Shown here: piece after piece, positions 1 through 9,113 of the stretch
Layout: each line of letters opens with the position of its first letter
Numbering within the stretch: the stretch's first letter is position 1
DNA from: JACNKV01 sp964388155
Lineage (GTDB): Bacteria > Fidelibacterota > Marinisomatia > Marinisomatales > JACNKV01
Length of the DNA stretch: 64,000 nucleotides
Reading direction: 5' to 3'
Assembly (NCBI GenBank): GCA_964388155.1
Contig: CAYLYH010000010.1
Span: 7,689 to 71,688, forward strand
Position numbers and translations under genes: made by a program
Notes under the pieces: generated by a model
Told to the model about the DNA's origin: nothing
Database searches by the model: none
What the model saw: only the letters and a program-made list of their open reading frames with translations

Positions 1-2967
1 CTTGAGCGAGTGGTGAATGACCATCCGGTCTTATTAAATAGAGCACCGACGCTTCACCGTCTTGGAATTCAAGCGTTTCAACCAGTGTTGGTTGATGGGA
101 AAGCCATCCACTTACATCCGCTTGTCTGTGCAGCGTTTAACGCTGATTTTGACGGAGATCAAATGGCTGTACATGTTCCATTATCTGTCCACGCACAAAT
201 GGAAGCACGAGTCTTGATGCTTTCCAGTCACAATATTTTGCATCCGGCAAACGGTAAACCCATTGCCATTCCTTCTCAGGATATGGTCTTGGGTTGTTAT
301 TATTTAACCCGTGCAGAAAAGGGTGTTAAAGGTGAAGGAAAATTCTTTGGGTCGCTGAATGAAGTGACGCTTGCTTTAGAAAATAAAACTGTAGATATCC
401 ATGCTATTATTCACGTGAGATATCAAGGCGAATGGCAGAAAAACACTACGGTCGGACGTGTATTATTAAATGATATCCTCCCGGATGAAATGGACTACAT
501 TGATGAAATGATTTCCAAGAAGAAACTTGAGAAGATCGTAAATCAAACATATTTGGTTGCCGGGAACTTTAAAACAGTGAAATTTTTAGATGATCTAAAA
601 GAACTTGGTTTTAGAATTGCTACTGAGAGTGGCAGTTCTATCTCCATTAGCGATATTTTAATTCCTAAGGATAAAGAACAAATTATCACTGCCGCGACGA
701 AAGAAGTTGATGAGATCAACGAAAAGTTTTCACGTCATATTCTCACCGAAGGTGAACGATATAATAAAGTCATTGATATTTGGACACATGTAACAGGAAA
801 AGTCGCGCAATCTATGATGGAGAACCTACAGAAAGACAGAGCGGGTTTTAATCCTGTTTTCATGATGGCAGATTCCGGTGCACGAGGAAGTCAGGACCAG
901 ATTAAACAGTTAGCAGGCATGCGCGGTTTGATGGCAAAACCAAAAAAATCCATGACAGGTGGAAAAGGAGAGATTATTGAATCTCCAATTCTGTCCAATT
1001 TTAAAGAAGGATTGTCCGTCATGGAGTACTTTATCTCAACTCACGGAGCTAGAAAAGGGCTGGCCGATACAGCATTAAAAACAGCGGATGCTGGATATTT
1101 GACGCGTCGGCTGGTTGATGTTGCTCAAGATGTGGTGATTGGAGAGGAAGACTGCGGTACAATTAATGGAATCGTTATCTCTGATTTGAAAGAAGGAGAA
1201 GAGATTATCGAACCATTAGCAGATCGTATCTTAGGTAGATCATTGGTTGACGATTTTGTTATTGACGGAAAAGTAAAAGTTAAATCCGGAACACTGATTA
1301 GTAGCGAGAATGCCAGTGTTATTGAAGAGAGCGGTGTCCAAAGTATTCGACTTCGATCCGTTCTGACATGTGAATCGAAACAGGGTGTGTGTGCAAAATG
1401 TTACGGTTGGAATCTTGCAACAAATCATTCGGTAAATATCGGTTCCTCTGTTGGAATTATTGCTGCGCAAAGCATTGGTGAACCCGGAACTCAGCTTACA
1501 CTGCGAACCTTCCATATTGGTGGTACGGCTACACGTATTGTCGAACAATCTGATATGACGACAAAACATGGTGGAGTCGTCAAATTCTCTGACAATTATG
1601 ACTCTGCAGATACGACGGATGAAACTGGAGCAGAAGTCACTCGATGTATGTCTCGTCATGCAAAAGTATTCGTACTAGACGATAAAAAGAAAGAAATGGT
1701 TCGCGCAGAATATAATGTCCCATACGGATCAAATGTATTCATCAGTGAAGGTGAGAAAATTAAACCCGGAACCATTTTATTCCAGTGGGATCCTTACACC
1801 GATATTATCTTAACTCGACAAACAGGTGTGGTTGTTCTTCGAGATTTTATCGAAGGTGAAACATATCAAGTTGAGTCTGTTGAAGGCGGAAAAAAACAAA
1901 TGGTGATTGTCGAGTCAAAAAATAGAAATCTGAGCCCTCAGGTTGAAATCACCGATGATAATGGGAAAACGTTATCCGGGGGGACAATCTTACCGGTCAG
2001 GGCTACACTCGTCGTAAGTGACGGTCAACATGTGAAGCGCGGTCAAACACTTGTTAAAATCCAGAAAGACATTGGTAAAACAAGAGATATTACTGGAGGC
2101 TTGCCTAGGGTCGCGGAATTATTTGAAGCCAGAATGCCCTCAAATCCGGCTGTCGTCTCAGAAATAAATGGGCACGTAATATTTGGTTCCATTAAACGAG
2201 GGATACGTAAGATTATTGTCGAGCCATCGGAAGGAAAAACCCGCTCTTATAATATTCCATACGGAAAACATGTTATTGTTCATGAGGGTGACTTTGTTAC
2301 ATCCGGCACTCCTCTTTGCGAAGGGGCAATTTCACCAATGGACATATTAAATATTCAAGGACCGGGCGCGGTCAGGGAATATCTGGTGAATGAAATCCAG
2401 GAAGTTTATCGTTTGCAGGGTGTTAGCATTAATGATAAACATATTGAAGTCATTGTCCGCCAGATGATGAGAAAAGTTCTGATTGCCAGTTCTGGTGATT
2501 CACGCTTTTTGGAATCAGAACGTGTGGACAGAAAAGACTTTTTTGAAGAAAATGAGCGGATTTCAAAAATGGTTGTTGTCTCTGATTCCGGAGATTCGGA
2601 TTTGGATATTGATTTGCTGATTGAAAAGAGTGAATTTCAGGAGATTAATCGCGAATTAAAAGAAGAAGAAAGAACTCCCGCAAAACACAGAAAGACCAAA
2701 CCTGCCACATTCGAACCTTTGCTCATGGGGATTACCCAGGCATCTTTAAATACGGAGAGTTTTCTTTCTGCGGCTTCTTTCCAAGAGACCACTCGGGTTC
2801 TGACGAATGCAGCCACAGCATGCAAAACAGATTATTTACGCGGGTTAAAAGAAAATGTAACCATCGGACGTTTGATTCCGTCCGGGACAGGATTCCCCGG
2901 ACTTCAAGATGTTCGAGTAAGTAAAGATAGCGATCTAATCATAGAGCCTGAGGCTACACAGGCTTAA
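1..2967 (+). CDS. rpoC: RNA polymerase subunit beta' (5' truncated by window edge)
   Basis: Catalytic beta' subunit of RNA polymerase. The frame is open from base 1, so the N-terminal part lies outside the window and 988 residues remain. The Mg-binding NADFDGD motif is at residues 47-53 of the fragment. A second zinc site is formed by C385, C457, C464 and C467, with the same 7 and 3 residue steps as in E. coli. The bridge-helix and trigger-loop region (QSIGEPGTQLTLRTFHIGG) is near 485-505. The second half of the trigger loop (DITGGLPRVAELFEAR) only follows near 695, so about 190 residues are inserted, matching the SI3-type insertion known from proteobacteria and FCB bacteria. The C-terminus is normal. 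rpsL follows after 82 bases. Confidence 0.98.
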   Translation, partial: LERVVNDHPVLLNRAPTLHRLGIQAFQPVLVDGKAIHLHPLVCAAFNADFDGDQMAVHVPLSVHAQMEARVLMLSSHNILHPANGKPIAIPSQDMVLGCYYLTRAEKGVKGEGKFFGSLNEVTLALENKTVDIHAIIHVRYQGEWQKNTTVGRVLLNDILPDEMDYIDEMISKKKLEKIVNQTYLVAGNFKTVKFLDDLKELGFRIATESGSSISISDILIPKDKEQIITAATKEVDEINEKFSRHILTEGERYNKVIDIWTHVTGKVAQSMMENLQKDRAGFNPVFMMADSGARGSQDQIKQLAGMRGLMAKPKKSMTGGKGEIIESPILSNFKEGLSVMEYFISTHGARKGLADTALKTADAGYLTRRLVDVAQDVVIGEEDCGTINGIVISDLKEGEEIIEPLADRILGRSLVDDFVIDGKVKVKSGTLISSENASVIEESGVQSIRLRSVLTCESKQGVCAKCYGWNLATNHSVNIGSSVGIIAAQSIGEPGTQLTLRTFHIGGTATRIVEQSDMTTKHGGVVKFSDNYDSADTTDETGAEVTRCMSRHAKVFVLDDKKKEMVRAEYNVPYGSNVFISEGEKIKPGTILFQWDPYTDIILTRQTGVVVLRDFIEGETYQVESVEGGKKQMVIVESKNRNLSPQVEITDDNGKTLSGGTILPVRATLVVSDGQHVKRGQTLVKIQKDIGKTRDITGGLPRVAELFEARMPSNPAVVSEINGHVIFGSIKRGIRKIIVEPSEGKTRSYNIPYGKHVIVHEGDFVTSGTPLCEGAISPMDILNIQGPGAVREYLVNEIQEVYRLQGVSINDKHIEVIVRQMMRKVLIASSGDSRFLESERVDRKDFFEENERISKMVVVSDSGDSDLDIDLLIEKSEFQEINRELKEEERTPAKHRKTKPATFEPLLMGITQASLNTESFLSAASFQETTRVLTNAATACKTDYLRGLKENVTIGRLIPSGTGFPGLQDVRVSKDSDLIIEPEATQA

Positions 2968-2997
2968 GCTATAGGTTAAAAATATGTCAAATAATGA

Positions 2998-3026
2998 TTG
3001 ACTGTATTTCTTAATAGTTAATAAAT
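2998..3026 (+). promoter_or_regulatory. candidate sigma-70-type promoter upstream of rpsL
   Basis: In the 82-base gap between rpoC and rpsL a TTGACT box at 2998-3003 is followed after 17 bases by ATAAAT at 3021-3026, about 24 bases before the rpsL start. No hairpin terminator is visible in the gap, so read-through from rpoBC is also possible. The gap is very AT-rich, so a chance match is likely enough to keep this weak. Confidence 0.3.
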
Positions 3027-3049
3027 TTATAGGCTAAATTAAAACTACT

Positions 3050-3427
3050 ATGCCGACGATAAACCAATTAGTTAAAAAAGGAAGAGCGCGCGTTGCGAAA
3101 AAAACCGCAACTCCAGCTCTTAAAGGTAATCCTCAAAAAAGAGGTGTGTGCACACGTGTATATACAACCACACCTAAAAAACCGAATTCTGCACTTAGAA
3201 AAGTAGCGCGTGTTCGGTTGACAAATGGAATGGAGGTTGCAGCCTATATTCCGGGAGAAGGACATAATCTCCAAGAGCATTCTATTGTGCTGATTGAGGG
3301 TGGTCGTGTCAAAGATTTGTCAGGTGTGCGATACCATATTGTACGAGGTGCTTTGGATACAGCGGGTGTCTCCGACAGAAAAACCAGTCGCTCCAGATAC
3401 GGAGCTAAACGACCAAAAACCAGATAA
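3050..3427 (+). CDS. rpsL: 30S ribosomal protein S12 (uS12)
   Basis: Decoding-centre protein uS12, 125 residues, full length and collinear with the E. coli protein. The two loops that face helix 44 and the 530 loop are recognisable: TTPKKPNSALRK at 40-51 and GGRVKDL at 84-90. Lys44 and Lys88 (K43 and K87 of E. coli mature numbering) and Asp89, the residue methylthiolated by RimO in some bacteria, are kept. Residue 91, Pro in almost all bacteria, is Ser here (codon TCA). It heads the str cluster, three bases before rpsG. No clear Shine-Dalgarno precedes the ATG. Confidence 0.98.
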   Translation: MPTINQLVKKGRARVAKKTATPALKGNPQKRGVCTRVYTTTPKKPNSALRKVARVRLTNGMEVAAYIPGEGHNLQEHSIVLIEGGRVKDLSGVRYHIVRGALDTAGVSDRKTSRSRYGAKRPKTR

Positions 3428-3429
3428 TT

Positions 3430-3906
3430 ATGAGAAGAAGAAGACCAGAACGACGACAAATATTACCTGATCCGGTGTATAAGGATCTTGCAGTAGCAAA
3501 GTTTATCAATTATTTGATGAAACGGGGAAAAAAAGGCGTTGCAGAAAAAATATTTTATGATGCGATGGCAATTATAAAGAAAAAGACAAAGTCTGAAGGA
3601 TTTAAAATCTTTGACGAAGCTATTAAGAATTCAACCCCCATGCTCGAAGTTAAGTCACGCCGAATTGGAGGAGCAACTTATCAAGTACCGATTGAAGTTC
3701 CTAAGCATCGTCAGTATTATTTGGCATCTCATTGGTTAATTAATGCAGCAAAAAGTAGAAGCGGTAAGCCCATGTCTGATCGTCTCGCAATTGAATTAAT
3801 TTCTGCTGCCAACAATGAAGGTGGCGCCATCAAGAAAAAAGATGATACACACCGGATGGCAGAAGCCAATAAGGCTTTCGCACATTTCGGACGGCCACGC
3901 CGATGA
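3430..3906 (+). CDS. rpsG: 30S ribosomal protein S7 (uS7)
   Basis: Primary 16S rRNA 3'-major-domain binder that nucleates the head of the 30S subunit. 158 residues, close to the usual 156. It starts MRRRRPERR and keeps the GGATYQVPIEV beta-arm segment around 79-90. Starts two bases after the rpsL stop and overlaps fusA by four bases (ATGA), so fusA translation is probably coupled to it. In E. coli uS7 autoregulates the str operon, but no such leader could be recognised here. Confidence 0.98.
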   Translation: MRRRRPERRQILPDPVYKDLAVAKFINYLMKRGKKGVAEKIFYDAMAIIKKKTKSEGFKIFDEAIKNSTPMLEVKSRRIGGATYQVPIEVPKHRQYYLASHWLINAAKSRSGKPMSDRLAIELISAANNEGGAIKKKDDTHRMAEANKAFAHFGRPRR

Positions 3907-5999
3907 AACCTATCCCTCTATTACGCGTCCGTAATATCGGTATAATGGCACATATTGATGCCGGAAAGACCACGCTCACTGAGCGAGTATTGTATTATAC
4001 CGGACGGTCACATAAAATAGGGGAAGTTCATGAAGGCGGTGCCATTATGGACTGGATGGAGCAAGAGAAAGAACGTGGTATTACCATTACTTCTGCAGCG
4101 ACAACCGCTATTTGGGATAGTCATCGAATTAATATCATTGATACTCCGGGCCACGTTGATTTTACGGTTGAGGTGGAAAGATCGCTTCGTGTTTTGGATG
4201 GTGCAATTGCCGTATTTTGCGCCGTGGGCGGTGTCGAACCTCAAAGCGAAACAGTATGGCGCCAAGCAGATAAGTATAATGTCCCGCGAATTGCTTTCGT
4301 CAATAAAATGGACAGAACAGGCGCTGATTTTTACCACGCCGTCGATATGATGAGAGAACGGTTGGGAGCAAATCCGTTGCCATTGACCATTCCAATTGGA
4401 GATGGTGAATTATTTAACGGGATTATTGATCTCCTTTCTATGAGAGCGATTTTGTATAACGAATCCACATTGGGTGCGAGATTTGAGTATGCTGACATTC
4501 CCAATGACATGGTTGAGAATGCAGAGAAATTACGCCATCACCTCATAGAAGAAACAGCGACGTATGACGAACAACTAATGGAAAAGTATATCGACGGAGA
4601 TGAAATTTCAGTTGATGAGTTAAAAGTCGCCATTCGAAAAGGTTGTTTGGATAATACATTTGTACCCACTTTCTGTGGATCTGCGTTTAAAAATAAAGGT
4701 GTACAACGTTTGCTGGACGCTGTGGTTGATTTTTTACCTTCACCAGAAGATGTTGGTGCTGTGACGGGCTTTGATCCGGATAATTCAGATTTAGAGTTAT
4801 CTCGCGAACCAGATGAAAATACAAAATTTAGTGCTCTTGCCTTTAAGATTATGACGGATCCTTACGTCGGTCGTTTGACGTACATCAGAGTGTATTCCGG
4901 CACATTGACAAAAGGCTCTTATGTTTTTAATCCAAATACCGGGAAACGAGAGCGAATAAGTCGTATTTTGTTGATGCATGCGAATAAACGTGAAGAACGT
5001 GAAAAAGTAGGTGCCGGTGAAATTGTTGCTGCGGTTGGCTTGAAAAAAACAAATACCGGGCACACGTTATGTGATGAAAAACATCGGATTATGCTTGAGT
5101 CGATGGATTTTCCGGAGCCGGTAGTTGAAGTTGCCGTCGAACCGGTCAGTAAAGCTGACCAGGATGCATTGTCTAAAGGATTAGTTAAGCTCAGCGAAGA
5201 GGATCCTACATTTATTATTTCTACAAATCAAGATACCGGGCAGACTATTATTGCAGGGATGGGTGAATTACACCTTGAGATATTAGTGGATAGGTTATTA
5301 AGAGAATTTAAAGTTAGTGCAAATGTAGGAAAGCCTCAGGTTGCTTATACGGAGGCAATTACAAAATCAGCTCAGGATGTTGATGTGAAATTTGTACGAC
5401 AATCCGGTGGGCGAGGGCAATATGGTCACGTTGTGATTAATGTTGAACCGAATGAGCCAGGGAAGGGCTATCACTTTGAAAACAAAATTGTTGGAGGAGT
5501 GATTCCACGGGAATATATACCGGCTGTTGACAAAGGAATGCAAGAAGCGTTGAAAAATGGAATCATCGCAGGTTATCCAATTGAAGATGTGAGAGTCGAA
5601 CTTATTTTTGGCTCATATCACGAAGTCGACTCGTCGGAAATTGCGTTTAAAATCGCCGGATCAATTGCGATAAAAAAAGCGTGTAAGCTGTCTGCTCCCG
5701 TGTTAAATGAACCAATTATGAATATTGAAGTTGTTACACCAGAAGAATATCTCGGAGATGTGATGGGTGATATTAGTTCACGGCGTGGTAAGGTTGAAGG
5801 AATGGGCAGAAGGAAAGAAGCACAAGTTGTCCGGGCGAATGTTCCATTGAGCAAAATGTTTGGTTATGCAACAGACTTACGTTCCATTACTCAGGGAAGA
5901 GCAGCCTTTCACATGGAGTTTGCATATCATCAACAGGTTCCTGCAAAAGTACAGGAAGAGATTGTTGAACGTATTTATGGTAAAAAATTATCTAATTAA
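3903..5999 (+). CDS. fusA: elongation factor G
   Basis: Translocase GTPase EF-G, 698 residues. G1 is AHIDAGKTT (16-24), G3 DTPGH (80-84), G4 NKMD (134-137), and the SAF G5 motif lies near 260. Domain II and the domain IV segment (GGRGQYGHV around residue 500) are intact, so this is the housekeeping translocase. The start overlaps the rpsG stop as ATGA and has no Shine-Dalgarno of its own, which suggests translational coupling. It is followed by tuf after 20 bases. Confidence 0.98.
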   Translation: MKPIPLLRVRNIGIMAHIDAGKTTLTERVLYYTGRSHKIGEVHEGGAIMDWMEQEKERGITITSAATTAIWDSHRINIIDTPGHVDFTVEVERSLRVLDGAIAVFCAVGGVEPQSETVWRQADKYNVPRIAFVNKMDRTGADFYHAVDMMRERLGANPLPLTIPIGDGELFNGIIDLLSMRAILYNESTLGARFEYADIPNDMVENAEKLRHHLIEETATYDEQLMEKYIDGDEISVDELKVAIRKGCLDNTFVPTFCGSAFKNKGVQRLLDAVVDFLPSPEDVGAVTGFDPDNSDLELSREPDENTKFSALAFKIMTDPYVGRLTYIRVYSGTLTKGSYVFNPNTGKRERISRILLMHANKREEREKVGAGEIVAAVGLKKTNTGHTLCDEKHRIMLESMDFPEPVVEVAVEPVSKADQDALSKGLVKLSEEDPTFIISTNQDTGQTIIAGMGELHLEILVDRLLREFKVSANVGKPQVAYTEAITKSAQDVDVKFVRQSGGRGQYGHVVINVEPNEPGKGYHFENKIVGGVIPREYIPAVDKGMQEALKNGIIAGYPIEDVRVELIFGSYHEVDSSEIAFKIAGSIAIKKACKLSAPVLNEPIMNIEVVTPEEYLGDVMGDISSRRGKVEGMGRRKEAQVVRANVPLSKMFGYATDLRSITQGRAAFHMEFAYHQQVPAKVQEEIVERIYGKKLSN

Positions 6000-6019
6000 T
6001 GAAACAATAGGAGGTTCTC

Positions 6020-7210
6020 ATGGCAAAGCAAAAATTTGAGAGAACAAAGCCACATGTAAACATCGGGACGATCGGTCACGTAGACCATGGTAAGACGACG
6101 TTAACCGCCGCGATCACGTTAGTACAATCAGCCCGTGGATTATCAGAGGTAATGGGATTTGATGATATTGATAATGCACCGGAGGAGCGTGATCGTGGGA
6201 TTACGATTCAGACAGCGCATGTAGAATATGAGACGGAGAACCGTCATTATGCTCATGTAGATTGTCCGGGACACGCAGACTATATAAAGAACATGATCAC
6301 CGGTGCCGCCCAGATGGACGGAGCGATTTTGGTTGTGAGTGCAGCAGATGGTCCCATGCCCCAGACACGTGAGCATGTATTATTAGCTCGTCAGGTGAAT
6401 GTTCCTTCGATTGTTGTGTTTATGAATAAGACAGATCAAGTAGATGATCCGGAGCTATTAGAGTTGGTAGAGATGGAGCTGCGTGATTTGTTAAATGAGT
6501 ATGAATTCCCCGGAGATGATACTCCGATTGTTATGGGAAGTGCACTAGAAGCATTAAACAACCCAACCGATGCAGAAGCTACGAAGTGTATCACTGAGAT
6601 ATTGGAAGCATGTGACAGTTTCATTCCTGAGCCTGAGCGTGAAGTAGACAGGCCTTTCTTAATGCCGGTAGAGGATGTATTCAGTATTACGGGTCGTGGT
6701 ACGGTTGGTACAGGTCGTATTGAGCGTGGGATCATCAAGGTGGGAGATGAGATTGAGATTTTAGGTATGGGTCTTCAAAAGAAGACAGTATGTACAGGAG
6801 TAGAGATGTTCCGTAAGCTGTTGGATGAGGGTCAGGCAGGCGACAATGCAGGATTACTTCTTCGCGGAGTAGATAAGAATGAATTAAATCGCGGGATGGT
6901 ATTAGCTAAGCCCGGCAGTATTACACCCCATACAAAGTTTAAAGCAAGTGTGTATGTGTTGAAGAAGGATGAAGGCGGCCGTCATACGCCGTTTTTCAAC
7001 GGATATCGTCCTCAGTTTTATTTTCGGACGACAGATGTGACGGGTGTTGCCACACTTCCTGCCGGGACAGAGATGGTGATGCCGGGGGACAGCGTGGAAT
7101 TAGAAATTGAATTGATCACACAGATAGCGATGGATAAGGAACTTCGGTTTGCGATTCGTGAAGGTGGCCACACAGTGGGTGCCGGTGTTGTGACTGAAAT
7201 CATTGAGTAA
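6020..7210 (+). CDS. tuf: elongation factor Tu
   Basis: GTPase that delivers aminoacyl-tRNA to the ribosome, 396 residues with all three domains. G1 GHVDHGKT is at 19-26, DCPGH at 81-85, and G4 reads NKTD at 136-139 (NKCD or NKVD is more usual). TGRGTVGTGRIERG replaces the common TGRGTVATGRIERG. A strong AGGAGG lies about 6 bases before the ATG. Codon use differs sharply from the flanking genes: 16 of 18 Lys codons are AAG and GAG is the main Glu codon, whereas adjacent ribosomal genes favour AAA and GAA. This may reflect selection for expression or gene conversion with another tuf copy. Confidence 0.98.
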   Translation: MAKQKFERTKPHVNIGTIGHVDHGKTTLTAAITLVQSARGLSEVMGFDDIDNAPEERDRGITIQTAHVEYETENRHYAHVDCPGHADYIKNMITGAAQMDGAILVVSAADGPMPQTREHVLLARQVNVPSIVVFMNKTDQVDDPELLELVEMELRDLLNEYEFPGDDTPIVMGSALEALNNPTDAEATKCITEILEACDSFIPEPEREVDRPFLMPVEDVFSITGRGTVGTGRIERGIIKVGDEIEILGMGLQKKTVCTGVEMFRKLLDEGQAGDNAGLLLRGVDKNELNRGMVLAKPGSITPHTKFKASVYVLKKDEGGRHTPFFNGYRPQFYFRTTDVTGVATLPAGTEMVMPGDSVELEIELITQIAMDKELRFAIREGGHTVGAGVVTEIIE

Positions 7211-7221
7211 GGACGTGTCTC

Positions 7222-7530
7222 GTGGCGAAACAAACAATTAGAATTAGTTTAAAAGCGTATGACCATACGCTTTTAGATAAGTCAACAGGGAAAATCGTAA
7301 GAACAGCCAAGTCTACGGGAGCTATTATCTCAGGACCAATACCTTTACCGACAAAACGGATAATTTATACTGTTTTGAGATCTCCGCATGTTGATAAAAA
7401 GTCAAGAGAACAATTTCAGACTAAAATTCACAAACGGTTGATTGATATTCTGAATTCTACTCCGAAAACGGTAGAATCACTCATGAAGTTAGATCTACCT
7501 GCCGGTGTGGATATTGAGATTAAGGTGTAG
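7222..7530 (+). CDS. rpsJ: 30S ribosomal protein S10 (uS10)
   Basis: 30S head protein, also NusE in transcription antitermination. 102 residues starting from GTG with AAGGA about 9 bases upstream. The IRISLKAYDHTLLDKS start and the loop ending GPIPLPTKR are canonical. First gene of the S10 cluster, 11 bases after tuf. No S10 leader hairpin could be seen, so L4-type autoregulation of the E. coli kind is not supported. Confidence 0.97.
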   Translation: MAKQTIRISLKAYDHTLLDKSTGKIVRTAKSTGAIISGPIPLPTKRIIYTVLRSPHVDKKSREQFQTKIHKRLIDILNSTPKTVESLMKLDLPAGVDIEIKV

Positions 7531-7532
7531 TC

Positions 7533-8150
7533 ATGCGTGGAATGATTGGGAAAAAAATTGGAATGACACAGATATATCTAGACTCGGGCAAAATAGCTCC
7601 GGTTACAATTGTGGAAGCCGGACCATGTGTTGTCACGCAAGTTAAAAAAGAAGCTCACGACGGATATGATGCTGTGCAGGTTGGTTATGAATCTCGCAAG
7701 AAAAAGCATGTGACAAAGCCTATGGAAGGTCATTACAAAAAAGCAGGCGTAGACTTGCAAAAGACTCTTGCTGAGTTTGAGATTGTCCCCGGTTTTGAGT
7801 ATAAAACTGGTCAAAAGTTTACGGTATCTCTCTTTAATGAGGGCGACAAAGTTAATGTCTTGGGGAAATCGAAAGGTAAGGGGTTTGCCGGTGTGATTAA
7901 ACGCCATAATTTCCATCGTCCTCCTATTACCCATGGACAAAAACACACCTTGCGTCATCCCGGGTCTATTGGACAAGCATCTTCTCCATCAAGAGTATTT
8001 AAAGGGATGAAGATGGCAGGACATTATGGAAATTCCCGTGTAACAGTTCAAAATCTGGAAGTGGTTAAGATTGTACCCGAAAAAAACCAGATATTTATTA
8101 AGGGGGCTGTTCCCGGAGCAAATAACGGAATAATTTACATTTCAAAATAA
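7533..8150 (+). CDS. rplC: 50S ribosomal protein L3 (uL3)
   Basis: Early 50S assembly protein reaching toward the peptidyl-transferase centre. 205 residues. MRGMIGKKIGMTQI opens it, and the central extension contains HPGSIGQ and VFKGMKMAGHYG, which include the glutamine methylated by PrmB in E. coli. Starts two bases after rpsJ. Confidence 0.97.
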   Translation: MRGMIGKKIGMTQIYLDSGKIAPVTIVEAGPCVVTQVKKEAHDGYDAVQVGYESRKKKHVTKPMEGHYKKAGVDLQKTLAEFEIVPGFEYKTGQKFTVSLFNEGDKVNVLGKSKGKGFAGVIKRHNFHRPPITHGQKHTLRHPGSIGQASSPSRVFKGMKMAGHYGNSRVTVQNLEVVKIVPEKNQIFIKGAVPGANNGIIYISK

Positions 8151-8152
8151 TT

Positions 8153-8785
8153 ATGAAATTAAACGTACTAAAGATGGATGGTTCTAAAGGAACCGCAATG
8201 TCAGTAGATGACACAGTATTTGGAATTGAACCGAATGAAGCAGCTGTACATCAAGCTATTACCTCAGAGCTTTCCAATCGCCGCCAAGGTACCCATGCTG
8301 CAAAAAGCAGAGGTATGGTTAAAGGTGGCGGAAGAAAACCTTGGAAACAAAAAGGGCGAGGTGCAGCGCGTGTAGGAACGATACGCTCTCCATTATGGAC
8401 GGGCGGAGGTGTTGTTTTTGGACCGCACCCACACAAACATATTCGTGCAATTCCAAGAAAAATGAAACAGCTTGCAAGGAAAAGTGTTCTTTCTGACAAA
8501 GCAGCTTCTGGTGCAATATTTGTGTTGGATGAATTAAAAATAGATGCGCCGAAAACAAAGGCGATTTATGAAATGATTCAACATCTTGAATTAGCGGGAA
8601 AAAAAGTAACACTCTTACCTGCAGTTGTTGGTGACTCACTTTTTCTCTCGGTCAGAAATTTGAAAAATGTGTCCGTTATAAAAGCAGATCATGCCAGCGC
8701 ATATGAGTTGTTGAATAATGATGTATTGGTATTTGATAAAGCGGGATTAGCAATGTTAAGCGAACAGTTAACAGCGAAAAATTAA
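8153..8785 (+). CDS. rplD: 50S ribosomal protein L4 (uL4)
   Basis: Lines the peptide exit tunnel with its extended loop and represses the S10 operon in enterobacteria. 210 residues. The tunnel loop is seen as GGGRKPWKQKGRGAARVG followed by TIRSPLWTGGGVVFGP, about residues 61-95. Starts two bases after rplC. Confidence 0.97.
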   Translation: MKLNVLKMDGSKGTAMSVDDTVFGIEPNEAAVHQAITSELSNRRQGTHAAKSRGMVKGGGRKPWKQKGRGAARVGTIRSPLWTGGGVVFGPHPHKHIRAIPRKMKQLARKSVLSDKAASGAIFVLDELKIDAPKTKAIYEMIQHLELAGKKVTLLPAVVGDSLFLSVRNLKNVSVIKADHASAYELLNNDVLVFDKAGLAMLSEQLTAKN

Positions 8786-8787
8786 TT

Positions 8788-9105
8788 ATGGTTGATTACA
8801 GAAATATCATCATCCGACCGATTTTTACGGAAAAGATGAGTATCCTCGAGGAAACACAGCGGAAGTATGCATTTCAAGTGATGACAGATGCAAATAAAAT
8901 AGAAATAAAAAAAGCTGTTCAAGAAAAATTTGATGTTAAAGTGGAAAAAGTTGCTACTATGAATCGCAAAGGAAAGTCCAAAGTTATGACGGTACGAAGC
9001 GGTGGAAGAACCATCCGAACACAAGGAAAGCGTTCAAATTGGAAGCGGGCAATTATTACTCTTAAGGAAGGGTATACCATCGATTTATTAAAAGGTGAAG
9101 TTTAG
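8788..9105 (+). CDS. rplW: 50S ribosomal protein L23 (uL23)
   Basis: Exit-site protein that docks trigger factor and SRP. 105 residues, slightly longer than E. coli. The family features are the IIRPIFTEKM start, the YAFQVMTDANKIEIKKAV helix and the loop with GKSKVMTVRSGGRTIR. Two bases after rplD. Confidence 0.96.
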   Translation: MVDYRNIIIRPIFTEKMSILEETQRKYAFQVMTDANKIEIKKAVQEKFDVKVEKVATMNRKGKSKVMTVRSGGRTIRTQGKRSNWKRAIITLKEGYTIDLLKGEV

Positions 9106-9113
9106 GGATTATT

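Noticed and set aside
1240..1659. 139-codon - strand frame within rpoC
   Set aside because: It lies entirely inside a conserved catalytic part of rpoC and has no recognisable protein features.
6425..6440. NKTD instead of NKCD in EF-Tu
   Set aside because: The NKxD consensus is satisfied and this position varies among EF-Tu proteins.
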